Positions 44,911 through 54,435 of a DNA stretch of 64,000 nt are shown one piece after another (position 1 is the first letter of the stretch; each line of letters starts with the position of its first letter). Source of the DNA: Chryseobacterium bernardetii (GTDB lineage Bacteria; Bacteroidota; Bacteroidia; Flavobacteriales; Weeksellaceae); the NCBI RefSeq assembly GCF_003815975.1, contig NZ_CP033932.1, positions 2,147,001 to 2,211,000 on the forward strand, written 5' to 3'. Under the pieces are notes generated by a model that had not been told where the DNA came from, ran no database searches, and worked only from the letters and a program-made list of their open reading frames with translations. The translations under genes were made by a program, and so were the position numbers.

Positions 44911-45939
44911 TTACTGCAATTTTTCAGCAGTAATTTCTCCACAAAGGCTTTTGGTAAAGTTATCTGCAAAACTTCCGGAGTAATTAGGATTGTCAATAAG
45001 ATGCATTGCTTTGGTAATAGCCGTTTCTGCGGTCATATCCCTTCCGCTAATTGCTCCGATTCTTGAGAAAATATTACTGTTCTCATATTTCCCGAATGAA
45101 ATACCACCGGAAATACACTGGCTTACTACTACGATCTCTGTTCCGTTATTTCTGATTTCCTGAAGAGTCTCCTGCGTCTTCTCACTGCTGAAAATAGTTC
45201 CGGAACCGAAAACCTGCAGGATAAGCACCTTCATTTTAGGGATCTCCCTGAAGTGGCTCAGATGCATTCCCGGGAAAATTCTCCAGAACAGAACATCTTC
45301 AGAGATATGTTCGTCAACATGAAACTTAACCTCCGGATCGCAACGGAAAAGATTGTCTTTGATGATATTTAAATGAACACCGGATTGCCCGAGAATAGGA
45401 TAGTTCGGACTTGCATAGGCATCAAAATATTCAGCCGAATATTTCAGTGTTCTGTTTCCTCTTAATAATTTATACTCAAAATAGATGGCGACCTCCTGGA
45501 TGACAGCCTCATCGTTTTCATACAGACTTGCATAGTAAAGGCTTGTCAGAAGGTTTTCCTTAGCATCAGTTCTCAGGTCACCAATCGGTAATTGTGAACC
45601 GGTCATAATAACAGGCTTTCTTAATCCTTTTAACATGAAGCTTAATGCTGAAGCCGTGTAAGACATAGTATCCGTTCCGTGAAGGATCAGGAATCCGTCA
45701 TAATCATCGTAATTCTCATGGATGTAATTGGCTATCACTCTCCATTCCTGAGGTCCCATGTCCGAAGAATCCAGTGGTTTGGCAAAAGGATGCACGAAAA
45801 CTTCACATTCCATAAGCTTCATTTCAGGCATCTTTTCGAAGATATTACCAAAATCAAAAGCACGCAGACTTCCGGTTTCATAATCTTTTTCCATACCGAT
45901 GGTTCCGCCGGTATAGATGAGTAGGACTTTTCGCTTCAT
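44911..45939 (-). CDS. ansA: Type I L-asparaginase
   Basis: Hydrolyses asparagine to aspartate and ammonia in the cytoplasm. The 342-aa length is normal. The first catalytic block is TGGTIGM at residues 10-16 and the second is LILHGTDTMSYTASALSFML, both standard; VVVSQCISGGISFGKYE lies near the C-terminus. There is no signal peptide, which fits type I rather than the periplasmic type II. A TAATTTTG box lies at 45987-45994. Confidence 0.94.
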   Translation of the reverse strand: MKRKVLLIYTGGTIGMEKDYETGSLRAFDFGNIFEKMPEMKLMECEVFVHPFAKPLDSSDMGPQEWRVIANYIHENYDDYDGFLILHGTDTMSYTASALSFMLKGLRKPVIMTGSQLPIGDLRTDAKENLLTSLYYASLYENDEAVIQEVAIYFEYKLLRGNRTLKYSAEYFDAYASPNYPILGQSGVHLNIIKDNLFRCDPEVKFHVDEHISEDVLFWRIFPGMHLSHFREIPKMKVLILQVFGSGTIFSSEKTQETLQEIRNNGTEIVVVSQCISGGISFGKYENSNIFSRIGAISGRDMTAETAITKAMHLIDNPNYSGSFADNFTKSLCGEITAEKLQ

Positions 45940-45986
45940 GTATTATTTTTAATTAAGAATTGAATCCCCGGTTAAGGATCATAGCC

Positions 45987-45994
45987 CAAAATTA
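45987..45994 (-). promoter_or_regulatory. -7 box for ansA
   Basis: The minus strand reads TAATTTTG, a TAnnTTTG match 47 bases upstream of the ATG; the -33 position lacks a clear TTG. Confidence 0.4.
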
Positions 45995-46100
45995 CGTTAA
46001 TTTGCAAAGATTTGAAAATGAATGAAACGCTTATCGTAAAATTTTATCAAAATAAGATAAATTCAAAGTGTTACATAAGGCTATTGAAAAAAATAACTAG

Positions 46101-46781
46101 ATGCAGATGAAAGATTTAGCACAGACTTATGAATATTTAAAACAATTTTTAACGGAGGAAAGATTATCAAAGATTGAACACTTTTCCCGGGAAAGCTCAG
46201 ACTTTGTGCTTCCGGTGGTAGAAGATATCTATCAGTTCAGAAATGCAGCAGCCATTGTACGTTCTGTAGAAGCCTGTGGTTTTCATAAAGTGGTGGCTTT
46301 GCAGGAAGAATATAGTTTTGAACCCAATCTTAGAGTAACCAAAGGGGCAGATACCTGGGTTGAGGTAGAAAAGCTTCCCCGAAATATGGAATCTTTTCAG
46401 AATATTAAGGACAGAGGATATAAAATTGTAGTTGTTTCATTAGAAAATAATGCTAAAATGCTACCAGAATACGAGATTACAGAGCCTATAGCGTTGGTAT
46501 TCGGAACAGAAATGGAAGGGGTTTCTCAGGAAATTCTGGATTTTGCAGATGAAACACTGGCTATTCCGATGTATGGTTTTACAAGAAGCTTTAATGTTTC
46601 GGTAGCGGCTTCCATTTGTATGTATGAGCTGAAGCAGAAGCTCATAAAATCTGGTATTGATTATAAACTGAATGAGGAAAAGCTGTTAAGAATGAAAATC
46701 CTTTGGACGGTAAATTCCATAAGAAGCGGGCAGCAGATCTTTGAAAAATATCTGAAAGAAAATAATATTGACTGGAAATAA
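46101..46781 (+). CDS. trmH: TrmH-family RNA 2'-O-methyltransferase
   Basis: A SPOUT-fold S-adenosylmethionine-dependent methyltransferase of 226 aa. The three knot motifs are present: QFRNAAAIVRSVEACGFHK (motif 1), ALVFGTEMEGVSQE (motif 2) and IPMYGFTRSFNVSVAASI (motif 3, with the SFNVS cofactor loop). The absence of an N-terminal extension and the FTRSFNVSVA pattern favour the tRNA Gm18 type (TrmH) over rRNA RlmB. ATG codons at 46101 and 46107 are both possible. Confidence 0.85.
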   Translation: MQMKDLAQTYEYLKQFLTEERLSKIEHFSRESSDFVLPVVEDIYQFRNAAAIVRSVEACGFHKVVALQEEYSFEPNLRVTKGADTWVEVEKLPRNMESFQNIKDRGYKIVVVSLENNAKMLPEYEITEPIALVFGTEMEGVSQEILDFADETLAIPMYGFTRSFNVSVAASICMYELKQKLIKSGIDYKLNEEKLLRMKILWTVNSIRSGQQIFEKYLKENNIDWK

Positions 46782-46801
46782 TCAATTCCTGGCAAAAAAA
46801 G

Positions 46802-46829
46802 AGGAGGTTCTGAAACCTCCTTTATTTTT
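46802..46829. terminator. Terminator between trmH and rsmE
   Basis: AGGAGGTT pairs with AACCTCCT around a CTGA loop, with T-rich sequence after it and A-rich sequence before it. It lies between convergent genes and can act in both directions. Confidence 0.8.
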
Positions 46830-46853
46830 ATAGATACATCAAAAGTTCAGGAT

Positions 46854-47549
46854 CTAAATCATATTATAATAATTCCAGGCAGCTACAAATACGCCAGCCG
46901 TTTCGGTTCTCAATCTCTGGTTTCCTAGTGAAACAGCTTTGATCTTATGCTCAGCCAGAAATGCAATTTCCTTTTCAGAAAAGTCTCCCTCAGGACCAAT
47001 TAAAAATGTAATTTCCTTCATTGAAGGAATTTTTTTAAGCTCCATTCTTTCTAAATTTTCATGGCAGTGCGCCACAAAAGTGCTTTCAGGATCAATATTT
47101 TTCAGAAAATCCGAAAGTTTCACGGTATCATTGATAACCGGAAAATGGAATCTCAAACTTTGTTTAGAGGCTGCAATAGCCTGTTTTCTGATCTTATCGA
47201 TGTTGATGTTTTTACGCTCTGTTTTTTCTGTAGCAATAATGCTAATTTCGGAAATACCCATTTCCACAGCTTTTTCCACAAAAAATTCAATTCTGTCAAT
47301 ATTCTTTGTGGGAGCAATAGCAATATGAAGCTTAGGAGTAAAGCCTGGAAGATCAATTTTAATTTCTGAAACTTCTATGCCTGCTTTTTTTCCTTCTATA
47401 AGCAGTTTTCCTGAAGCCAAAGCTCCATTTCCATCTGTTACATAGAGGTCTTCTCCTGATTTCATTCGAAGAACCTTTACAATATGCTGTTGTTCCTCGT
47501 CATTGATGGTAACTTTATTGCCTGTTATTTCTCCGTAAAATAATTTCAT
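46854..47549 (-). CDS. rsmE: 16S rRNA (uracil-1498-N3)-methyltransferase
   Basis: Methylates U1498 of 16S rRNA. The 231-aa SPOUT enzyme has a PUA-like N-terminal part (QQHIVKVLRMKSGE), VEKAVEMGISEISII in the middle, and the C-terminal knot with FLIGPEGDFSEKEI and VSLGNQRLRTETAGV, which are diagnostic. It overlaps the preceding 131-aa gene by 4 bases (ATGA), so it is translationally coupled. Confidence 0.94.
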   Translation of the reverse strand: MKLFYGEITGNKVTINDEEQQHIVKVLRMKSGEDLYVTDGNGALASGKLLIEGKKAGIEVSEIKIDLPGFTPKLHIAIAPTKNIDRIEFFVEKAVEMGISEISIIATEKTERKNINIDKIRKQAIAASKQSLRFHFPVINDTVKLSDFLKNIDPESTFVAHCHENLERMELKKIPSMKEITFLIGPEGDFSEKEIAFLAEHKIKAVSLGNQRLRTETAGVFVAAWNYYNMI

Positions 47550-47941
47550 ATATCCTGGGTTAAGAATGCCACTCCTGTTTTTATCGTTGTATAAATATCC
47601 GTATCACATTCACGGTAACTGCACATGAATATTTCTTCTATCCATTTACCATTAATAAAAATAAGGTTTAAATACTCCTGTTTCCTTAAGTTATTTTTAA
47701 TGGATAAATAATCACCTTCTTTTGGAGTATAAGGGAAGCTAAAAAGATTCTCCGAATTTATTTTCTCCAGGATTTCGTCTTTTATGTCCTGGATATATCC
47801 TTTTTCAGAACTTGAGGGAAAATAATCCAGAGCATGTTCCGGGTTTTCAATTTTTCCCGTAATGGTTTCTAAAACCCAATAATATTTTGAATTCTTTTTA
47901 GAATGCGTTCCCAGTATTTTTTCTTCTAAGAGTATTTTCAT
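47546..47941 (-). CDS. Unknown protein between tsaD and rsmE
   Basis: A 131-aa soluble protein, unrecognised, with IKDEILEKINSENLFSFPYT and a C-terminal beta segment (LIFINGKWIEEIFMCSYREC). It is locked between two RNA-modification genes by 4-base ATGA overlaps on both sides, which makes the frame certain and suggests expression with them. No function is inferred beyond that context. Confidence 0.75.
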   Translation of the reverse strand: MKILLEEKILGTHSKKNSKYYWVLETITGKIENPEHALDYFPSSSEKGYIQDIKDEILEKINSENLFSFPYTPKEGDYLSIKNNLRKQEYLNLIFINGKWIEEIFMCSYRECDTDIYTTIKTGVAFLTQDI

Positions 47942-48954
47942 AAGTCATATTTAGCCGTAGCAGAAGTTCTCAGATCCGTAAATTCTCCTCTTTCGAATTT
48001 CAGTTGTGCTACCATAGCAATCATGGCTGCATTATCAGTAGTATACTCAAATTTCGGAATGTAGATATTCCATCCCAGTTTTTCTTTATTGTCTTCCATG
48101 GCCTTTCTTAATGCTGAATTGGCAGAAACTCCACCTGCAATAGCCACTTCGTTTACATTAAGGTCTTTTGCTGCTTTTTCAAGCTTGTTCATTAGGATCT
48201 CAATAATGCATTTCTGTACAGAGGCGCAAAGGTCGTTAAGGTTTTCCTTAATGAAATCCGGATTTTTTCTTACTTCTTTTTGGATGAAATATAGAACAGA
48301 TGTTTTAATCCCACTGAAAGAGTAGTCATAATTTTCCAGTTTTGGTTTATTGAATTTAAAAGCATCAGGATTACCTTCTCTGGCAAGCTTGTCAATGATG
48401 GGTCCTGCAGGATAATCCAGGTCAAATATTTTTCCGATTTTATCAAAGGCTTCACCTGCAGCGTCATCAGTAGTTTTCCCAATAATTTCCATGTCAAAAT
48501 AGTCTTTTACCAGTACAATCATGGTATGACCACCGCTTACGGTAAGGCACAGGAAAGGAAAAGTAGGCGGCACAGGATTTGCATCCTCGATGAAATGGGC
48601 CAGAATGTGAGCTTGAAGGTGATTAACTTCAATTAACGGAACATTAAGACTCATAGCCAGAGACTTAGCAAATGATGTTCCTACAAGAAGTGATCCCAAA
48701 AGTCCGGGGCCGCGTGTAAATCCTATAGCAGAGATTGCATTTTGTTGTATATTTGCTTTGGTAAAAGATTTTTCAACAACGGGGATTATATTTTGTTGAT
48801 GGGCTCGCGAAGCCAATTCAGGAACCACGCCTCCGTATTCTTTATGGATAGCCTGGTTCGCAGCAATATTTGAAAGAATAGAATTCCCCTTGATGATAGC
48901 TGCTGAGGTGTCGTCGCAAGACGATTCAATACCTAAAATTATAGAGTCGCTCAT
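47938..48954 (-). CDS. tsaD: tRNA N6-threonylcarbamoyladenosine transferase
   Basis: Transfers the threonylcarbamoyl group to A37 of ANN-decoding tRNAs, working with TsaB/TsaE. It has 338 aa. The ASKHA-fold motif GIESSCDDTSAAI lies at residues 8-20, iron ligands H112 and H116 in HLQAHILAH, GPGLLGSLLVG near 83, VSGGHTM, and SANSALR near the C-terminus. It is the first gene of the tsaD/unknown/rsmE operon. Its start is only 4 bases from the divergent tamB start, and its -7 box lies inside tamB. Confidence 0.96.
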   Translation of the reverse strand: MSDSIILGIESSCDDTSAAIIKGNSILSNIAANQAIHKEYGGVVPELASRAHQQNIIPVVEKSFTKANIQQNAISAIGFTRGPGLLGSLLVGTSFAKSLAMSLNVPLIEVNHLQAHILAHFIEDANPVPPTFPFLCLTVSGGHTMIVLVKDYFDMEIIGKTTDDAAGEAFDKIGKIFDLDYPAGPIIDKLAREGNPDAFKFNKPKLENYDYSFSGIKTSVLYFIQKEVRKNPDFIKENLNDLCASVQKCIIEILMNKLEKAAKDLNVNEVAIAGGVSANSALRKAMEDNKEKLGWNIYIPKFEYTTDNAAMIAMVAQLKFERGEFTDLRTSATAKYDL

Positions 48955-48958
48955 AATA

Positions 48959-51900
48959 ATGGCAAAGTTAGAGAATAATAACGAGAATGAGAATAAAAAA
49001 TCAGTAGCTGAAAACCTAGGGGATCAGGTACAAAAGACTGTTGAAAATGTTGAAGGAAAAGTACGGGAAACAGTAAAAGAGGCATCTGAGCTTGCTTCAG
49101 ACGCTATTAATCATCCTGTAGAAACTGCTGAAGAATTCGGAAAACAAGCGATGAAAGATGTCACCAGCTATACCTGGTGGGCAAAGCTTCTTCTTATTCT
49201 TTTTTGGTTAGGACTTTTTCTGGTTGCAGGAGTTCTTATTACCATCAATCTTCCGGTTACCAAGCAATGGGCGGCAGATCAGGCTCTAAAATTGGTTAAT
49301 AATGATTTTAAGTCTGATTTTTCTACAGAGAGTGTTGATGTTAATTATTTCGGGGATGTTACCATTAAAGGGCTGAAAGTAAAAGATTATAAAGGCCTTG
49401 AATTCATCAAAGCCCGTGAGTTTTATGCTGATTCAGACTGGATCTCCCTGGCTGTAAATGCTATTTCCGGAAACAGCAATTCTTTAAGTTTTAATTCCCT
49501 GAAGCTTGTGAATGCAGATGTAAGGGTCATTACTTATAAAGGAGACAGCATCTCCAACTTTATCAGGTTTGTTGAACTTTTTGATAACGGAAAGAAAAGA
49601 GATCCTAAAAAGCCTCCTTTTCAATTGAACTCCAGAATTCAGATCCTGGACTCCAAAGTATCTATTATCAATGAAAATTCTTCAGGTGACCATGGGAAAT
49701 GGCTTACTGCAACTAATTTTAATTTAAAAGCCCCTAATGTTAAGGTCAACGGGCCTAATATATATGCGCTTATCAATAATATGTCTTTTGTTACTACCAG
49801 ATGGGGGAAACCGCATACGGTAGATACCTTTTCAACAGAACTGTCTTTAACCAAGCAGTTTTTGTCATTAAAAGACCTTACCTTAAATACGGACCATACG
49901 CTGCTTCAGGGAGATATTAAATTCAATCTTCATGACGGTTCATGGGCAGATTTTGCAGATAAGGTTCGCTGGGATATGAATATCAGTCAGGGAAGCCAGA
50001 TGAGCGGCTATGATATCAGCTATTTTGTAACCAACTGGGATAATATCAAGCCATTTAATTTGTCTGGAAAAATGACGGGGCCTTTAAATAAATTCCATTT
50101 GGAGAACTTCCTGATCAGAAATCCTGATGTAAATATTGCCACCAGAACAATGAAGGTGGATAATCTGCTGAAGGGACACTTCTCTATTGAAACAAAAGAC
50201 CTTTCCACAGATTTTACCTATAAAGATCTGAAAGCAATGATGCCAACATTCATCTCCAGTAAGATGAAGAATTTTGCGGACGATTTTGGAAAGCTGAAGT
50301 ATAACGGAACTGCCAAAGTAAATCCTGACCAGATCTTTGTAGATAGTGGGAACCTGATGACAGGAATAGGACAGGCAAAAATTTCTAAACTGTCTTTAAC
50401 AGGTTACAGTACGGCTATGCCTAAATATTCAGGCCATCTTGATGTAAAAGATCTTAACACTTCTGTGATCACTAAAAACAAATCAGTTGGTCTTATATCC
50501 GGTAATTTTGACCTTGATGGGCAGAGTTTTGATGTTAATACAATGCGTCTTACCACCAAATCTCAGATTACCAGCATTGAAATTATGGATAAAGTTATCA
50601 ATAATCTCTATCTGGATGGATTGTTAGACCATAAGAAATATAACGGACTGATTACTGTTAATGATGAACAGGCAAAAGCAACCGTTAAAGGGTTGATAGA
50701 CTTCAGTACCTCTAAAATCACGATGGACGTAAATGCGGATGTTACCCAGCTGAACATGAATTATTTCACCAATAAACCCGGCAGCCAGATTGTAAGTGGC
50801 CAGGTGGAAGGTAAAATGTCTATGTCATCCATTAATGATCTTACATTGGACGTGAGTGCCAATAATCTTTACTTTGCATCAGCTACACAGAAATACACTA
50901 TTCCATCAGCAAAATTAAAAACCTTCATTGAAGCAGGCGGGCGTGTTATTGATGTGGATGCACCCGGAGCCGCTACCGGAAAAATATCAGGTAGATATAA
51001 CCTTGCGGACCTTGCAGGGATGGTAGAAAACGGAGTAGGAAAAATTCTTGTAGGTCCGCCGCCAAGGAAATTATACAGAGGTCAGAATTTTGCCATGAAA
51101 TTTGATGTTCAGCAAGGGCTGGTTAACTATTTCCTGCCTGATCTTAAACTGCCTAACGGAGCGGCGGTGGAAGGAGAATATAATGGAGATTCAAATAACC
51201 TGATCCTGAATCTTGATGCCACTGCTCTGAAATATATTATGACCAAAGAAGAGGAAATTACGGATGCTGATAAAGCCTTGGCAGCTTCCAATCCTAATTA
51301 TCAGGTCAACAACAGAAAGAATCTCAGCAAAGACAGTGCTATGGTAGACAGTCTTAAAGTGAGGATTAATACGGCAAATCTTGCTCAGCAGCTGTATGCA
51401 AGAATCAACAGGTTAGAGTACAATAAAAATATCATTAAAGATTTCGAGCTTAAAGGGAATAATGAAAACGGAAATACCCTTCACCTTGCTACTGTATTCA
51501 AACACGGAAGCCCGGATGATGAGATCAATGAAAAGCTTAAGGAATATGCCATTAATGTAGACCAGTCTACGGATGCAGCTGGTGATTATGTTTTCAGGTT
51601 CGAACCCACTGAAGTTAAATTCAATGAAGTTTCCTGGGCTATTGATACCAGTCCGGAACTGAACCATTCCATTACTTACAGGAAGAATACCGGGGATTTT
51701 GATATCCGGAACCTGAGAATTTATTCTGATAAAAGTGCACTGTTCATAAAAGAAGCACAGTTCAAATCTGCAAAAGATTTCTATGTAGATGCTGATATCA
51801 GTGATTTTGCGATAGAAAAACTTCTGGAAATGCAGTCTGGCGGTAATGGTATGGATATAAAAGGTCTGGCTAACGGAAGTGTAAAGATCAAGATGGATAA

Positions 51901-53761
51901 AAGCACTTTACAGCCGCTGGTAGATCTTACGGTAGATGATATTAAAATGAATGGTAATGATATGGGTGATATTTCCATTTCGGCTACCAACGGATTTTCA
52001 TTGAACGTATATGATATTGATGTAAAGGTTCATTCTGCAGGAGTATTAGGAAACAACAGCTTAAACCTGACAGGTACTGTTAACAACAATACAGCTTCTC
52101 CGGATATTGATCTGACGGCCGAAATGCGTGATTTTGATCTGGCGTTTACCCAGCAGTTCGTTCAGACTATTTTTGGAAATCTCAGAGGTAAGGCAACAGG
52201 AGATCTTAAGATTAACGGAAAGCTTAATAACCTTGATTACAGTGGTGATATTGCCTTAAAGAATTTTGGATTGAAGCTTCTGTTTACAGGAGTAGACTAC
52301 TCATTTGATGATACTACAATCCAATTAAGTAAAGGGCTTGCTATCCTCAATAATATTGAAGTACATGACGGAAGAACCAACTCCAAAGGAAATATTTCCG
52401 GGGCTATCCGGTTTGAAACACTTTCCTCAATGGGAATTGATCTGATTATGAGGGCTGATAATCTTTTGGTACTGAATTCTACACAAAAGGATTCTGACCT
52501 GTTTTGGGGAAGGGTTTACGGACAGGGAGACTTGTACGTATCCGGTCCTGTATCCGGTTTAAGCATAACTACTCCTAATATGAGGGCTCTTAACGGAAGT
52601 ACGTTTACTTTTAACTCGAGTTCCACATCAAATGTTGAAGAATTTAAAATGCTGAGATTCCTGAAAGAAGGAAAGGACGGATTGGTGACCCTGGAAGAAA
52701 AGAAAAAGACCGGAGCCAATATGAATATAGATTTTAATTTGGCAGTAGATAAAGGAACTACGGTAAATGTACTTATCGGCGATGATGTAGGAAGCATTAC
52801 TGTAAAAGGAACAGCTGATCCGCTGAGGTTCCAGATGAACAGACAAGGAAATATAGCCATGAATGGTACTTATAAGGTGGATAACGGAACATTTGTTTCT
52901 AAAGCGATCCTTAACAAAACCTTCCAGATCCAGAAAAACAGCAGCATAAGATGGGATGGTGATGCAATGAAGCCGGCACTGGATATTACAGCCAATTATG
53001 TAAGAATGGTTTCCAATGCAGGGGAATACCTGAGTATGGGAAAATTACAGCCTATAAGTATTCTTTTACAGGCTAATATAACCGAATCGCTGGTAGATCC
53101 TAAGGTAGAACTGAATGTAACAGCAATGGATGTTTCCAGCCAGGTGAGAGAAACATTAGCAGCCAAAATGAGCCAGGAAGGAGAAAAAGTACTTCAGTTT
53201 GGTTCTGTTCTTCTACTGAGTACCTTCAACGTATCCAATACCGGAGGGGTAGATGTTAATGTAGGTAACGTAGCTGAATCTTCAGGATATAATATGCTTC
53301 TGAAACAGCTCGGATCAGTTCTTAATACCATGAGTAATGAATTCCAGATTGACCTGAATTATGTGAAAGGTGACCAGAATTCCAATATTGGAGACAGAGC
53401 TAATGCAGGGGTAAGTGTGGCACTTTCACCTAGGGTAAATATTAAGACCGGATTGGGAATTCCGTTATCCAAAACAGATGCAGGTACTACCGGTGCACAG
53501 AACAATTATCTTTCCGGAGAAGGATCTATAGAGTATGATTTATCTAAGAAAAATGATGGTACTTTGGTGGTTAGAGGCTATTCCAAGCCTACCAATATCG
53601 GGATGATCAGTACAAACGGAGCTGCTAATCAGGCCTATGGAGTAGGGGTAATGTGGAGTAAAAGCTTCAATTCTTTGTTTAAAAAGAAGAAAAAAGACAA
53701 AAAAGCATCTGCAGAGAAACCGGAAATAAAAACAGATTCTACAAAATCAAATGCTAAATAA
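48959..53761 (+). CDS. tamB: Translocation/assembly module TamB-like protein
   Basis: A very large (1600-aa) inner-membrane-anchored, periplasm-spanning protein of the AsmA/TamB group, which moves lipids or assists outer-membrane protein assembly. It begins with a hydrophilic, apolipophorin-like helical stretch (EGKVRETVKEASELASDAIN), then one membrane helix near residues 78-98 (LLLILFWLGLFLVAGVLITI). Long beta-rich repeats follow, and then the C-terminal DUF490 domain with GSITVKGTADPLRFQMNRQG and FNVSNTGGVDVNVGNVAESS. The tail is Lys-rich. The start at 48959 is preferred over an upstream in-frame ATG at 48890 that lies inside tsaD. Confidence 0.88.
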   Translation: MAKLENNNENENKKSVAENLGDQVQKTVENVEGKVRETVKEASELASDAINHPVETAEEFGKQAMKDVTSYTWWAKLLLILFWLGLFLVAGVLITINLPVTKQWAADQALKLVNNDFKSDFSTESVDVNYFGDVTIKGLKVKDYKGLEFIKAREFYADSDWISLAVNAISGNSNSLSFNSLKLVNADVRVITYKGDSISNFIRFVELFDNGKKRDPKKPPFQLNSRIQILDSKVSIINENSSGDHGKWLTATNFNLKAPNVKVNGPNIYALINNMSFVTTRWGKPHTVDTFSTELSLTKQFLSLKDLTLNTDHTLLQGDIKFNLHDGSWADFADKVRWDMNISQGSQMSGYDISYFVTNWDNIKPFNLSGKMTGPLNKFHLENFLIRNPDVNIATRTMKVDNLLKGHFSIETKDLSTDFTYKDLKAMMPTFISSKMKNFADDFGKLKYNGTAKVNPDQIFVDSGNLMTGIGQAKISKLSLTGYSTAMPKYSGHLDVKDLNTSVITKNKSVGLISGNFDLDGQSFDVNTMRLTTKSQITSIEIMDKVINNLYLDGLLDHKKYNGLITVNDEQAKATVKGLIDFSTSKITMDVNADVTQLNMNYFTNKPGSQIVSGQVEGKMSMSSINDLTLDVSANNLYFASATQKYTIPSAKLKTFIEAGGRVIDVDAPGAATGKISGRYNLADLAGMVENGVGKILVGPPPRKLYRGQNFAMKFDVQQGLVNYFLPDLKLPNGAAVEGEYNGDSNNLILNLDATALKYIMTKEEEITDADKALAASNPNYQVNNRKNLSKDSAMVDSLKVRINTANLAQQLYARINRLEYNKNIIKDFELKGNNENGNTLHLATVFKHGSPDDEINEKLKEYAINVDQSTDAAGDYVFRFEPTEVKFNEVSWAIDTSPELNHSITYRKNTGDFDIRNLRIYSDKSALFIKEAQFKSAKDFYVDADISDFAIEKLLEMQSGGNGMDIKGLANGSVKIKMDKSTLQPLVDLTVDDIKMNGNDMGDISISATNGFSLNVYDIDVKVHSAGVLGNNSLNLTGTVNNNTASPDIDLTAEMRDFDLAFTQQFVQTIFGNLRGKATGDLKINGKLNNLDYSGDIALKNFGLKLLFTGVDYSFDDTTIQLSKGLAILNNIEVHDGRTNSKGNISGAIRFETLSSMGIDLIMRADNLLVLNSTQKDSDLFWGRVYGQGDLYVSGPVSGLSITTPNMRALNGSTFTFNSSSTSNVEEFKMLRFLKEGKDGLVTLEEKKKTGANMNIDFNLAVDKGTTVNVLIGDDVGSITVKGTADPLRFQMNRQGNIAMNGTYKVDNGTFVSKAILNKTFQIQKNSSIRWDGDAMKPALDITANYVRMVSNAGEYLSMGKLQPISILLQANITESLVDPKVELNVTAMDVSSQVRETLAAKMSQEGEKVLQFGSVLLLSTFNVSNTGGVDVNVGNVAESSGYNMLLKQLGSVLNTMSNEFQIDLNYVKGDQNSNIGDRANAGVSVALSPRVNIKTGLGIPLSKTDAGTTGAQNNYLSGEGSIEYDLSKKNDGTLVVRGYSKPTNIGMISTNGAANQAYGVGVMWSKSFNSLFKKKKKDKKASAEKPEIKTDSTKSNAK
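48963..48970 (-). promoter_or_regulatory. -7 box of tsaD inside tamB
   Basis: The minus strand reads TAACTTTG, an exact TAnnTTTG match, placing the tsaD transcript start at or next to its ATG (48954). It occupies codons 2-4 of tamB. Confidence 0.45.
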
Positions 53762-53843
53762 TCGGAATATTTTAATGATTTTTATCATCCGTGTTAATTA
53801 TTGTTAATATTTGATATATTTTTTTTAGTTAAATTATTTTTTG

Positions 53844-53851
53844 TAAATTTG
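53844..53851 (+). promoter_or_regulatory. -7 box for the Lrp/AsnC gene
   Basis: TAAATTTG matches TAnnTTTG and lies 44 bases upstream of the ATG at 53896. Confidence 0.5.
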
Positions 53852-53895
53852 CAAAAAATACATAGATTTTTTAAAGAAATTGTAATTTAACTAAT

Positions 53896-54366
53896 ATGAA
53901 CTATCAACTGGACGAAATAGACAAGAAGATTCTTGATTTCTTAGTAGAAAACACAAGAATGCCTTTTACAGAAATTGCTAAGCAGATGGATGTTTCTGCT
54001 GGAACAATTCACGTAAGAGTGAAAAAGATGGAAGATGCAGGTATTATTTTGGGATCATCTCTAAACATCGATTATGGTAAGCTGGATTATCACTTTACAG
54101 CTTTCATCGGAATCCTTTTGACAAAATCAAACCGTACTCAGGAAGTATTGAAAGAATTGTCAACTATTCCTAACGTAATTGAAGCTAGCGTTATTTCAGG
54201 GAAATATAATATTTTCTGTAAAGTAAGAGCTAAGAATACAGATGATGCTAAAAGAATTATCTATCAGATCGATGACATTCAGGATGTAATGAGAACTGAA
54301 AGTATGATCTCTATGGAAGAATTCCTAAGCGATAAAAATAGACTGATTAACGCAATCTCTATTTAA
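53896..54366 (+). CDS. Lrp/AsnC family transcriptional regulator
   Basis: A 156-aa feast/famine regulator. The N-terminal helix-turn-helix (LDEIDKKILDFLVENTRMPF, then VSAGTIHVRVKKMEDAGII) occupies residues 5-55 and the C-terminal RAM ligand-binding domain begins near residue 65 (AFIGILLTKSN), with VISGKYNIFCKVRAKN. It would act as an amino-acid-responsive dimer or octamer. A terminator with a 13-bp stem follows. Confidence 0.93.
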   Translation: MNYQLDEIDKKILDFLVENTRMPFTEIAKQMDVSAGTIHVRVKKMEDAGIILGSSLNIDYGKLDYHFTAFIGILLTKSNRTQEVLKELSTIPNVIEASVISGKYNIFCKVRAKNTDDAKRIIYQIDDIQDVMRTESMISMEEFLSDKNRLINAISI

Positions 54367-54391
54367 TTCAAATTTTAAACGAATTACTATA

Positions 54392-54429
54392 AAAGAACTT
54401 ATGAAATCTCTCATAAGTTCTTTATTTTT
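54392..54429 (+). terminator. Terminator overlapping the next promoter
   Basis: AAAGAACTTATGA and TCATAAGTTCTTT form a perfect 13-bp stem with a 6-base loop. The T-rich tail TTTATTTTTG doubles as the -7 box of the following gene. Confidence 0.85.
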
Positions 54430-54430
54430 G
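54423..54430 (+). promoter_or_regulatory. -7 box of a leaderless gene
   Basis: TATTTTTG matches TAnnTTTG and lies 5 bases before the ATG at 54436, so the transcript would start at or next to the start codon. Confidence 0.45.
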
Positions 54431-54435
54431 TACCT

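Noticed and set aside
48890..48958. Upstream ATG extending tamB into tsaD
   Set aside because: It overlaps the tsaD coding region by 65 bases and adds no recognisable sequence; the ATG at 48959 fits better.
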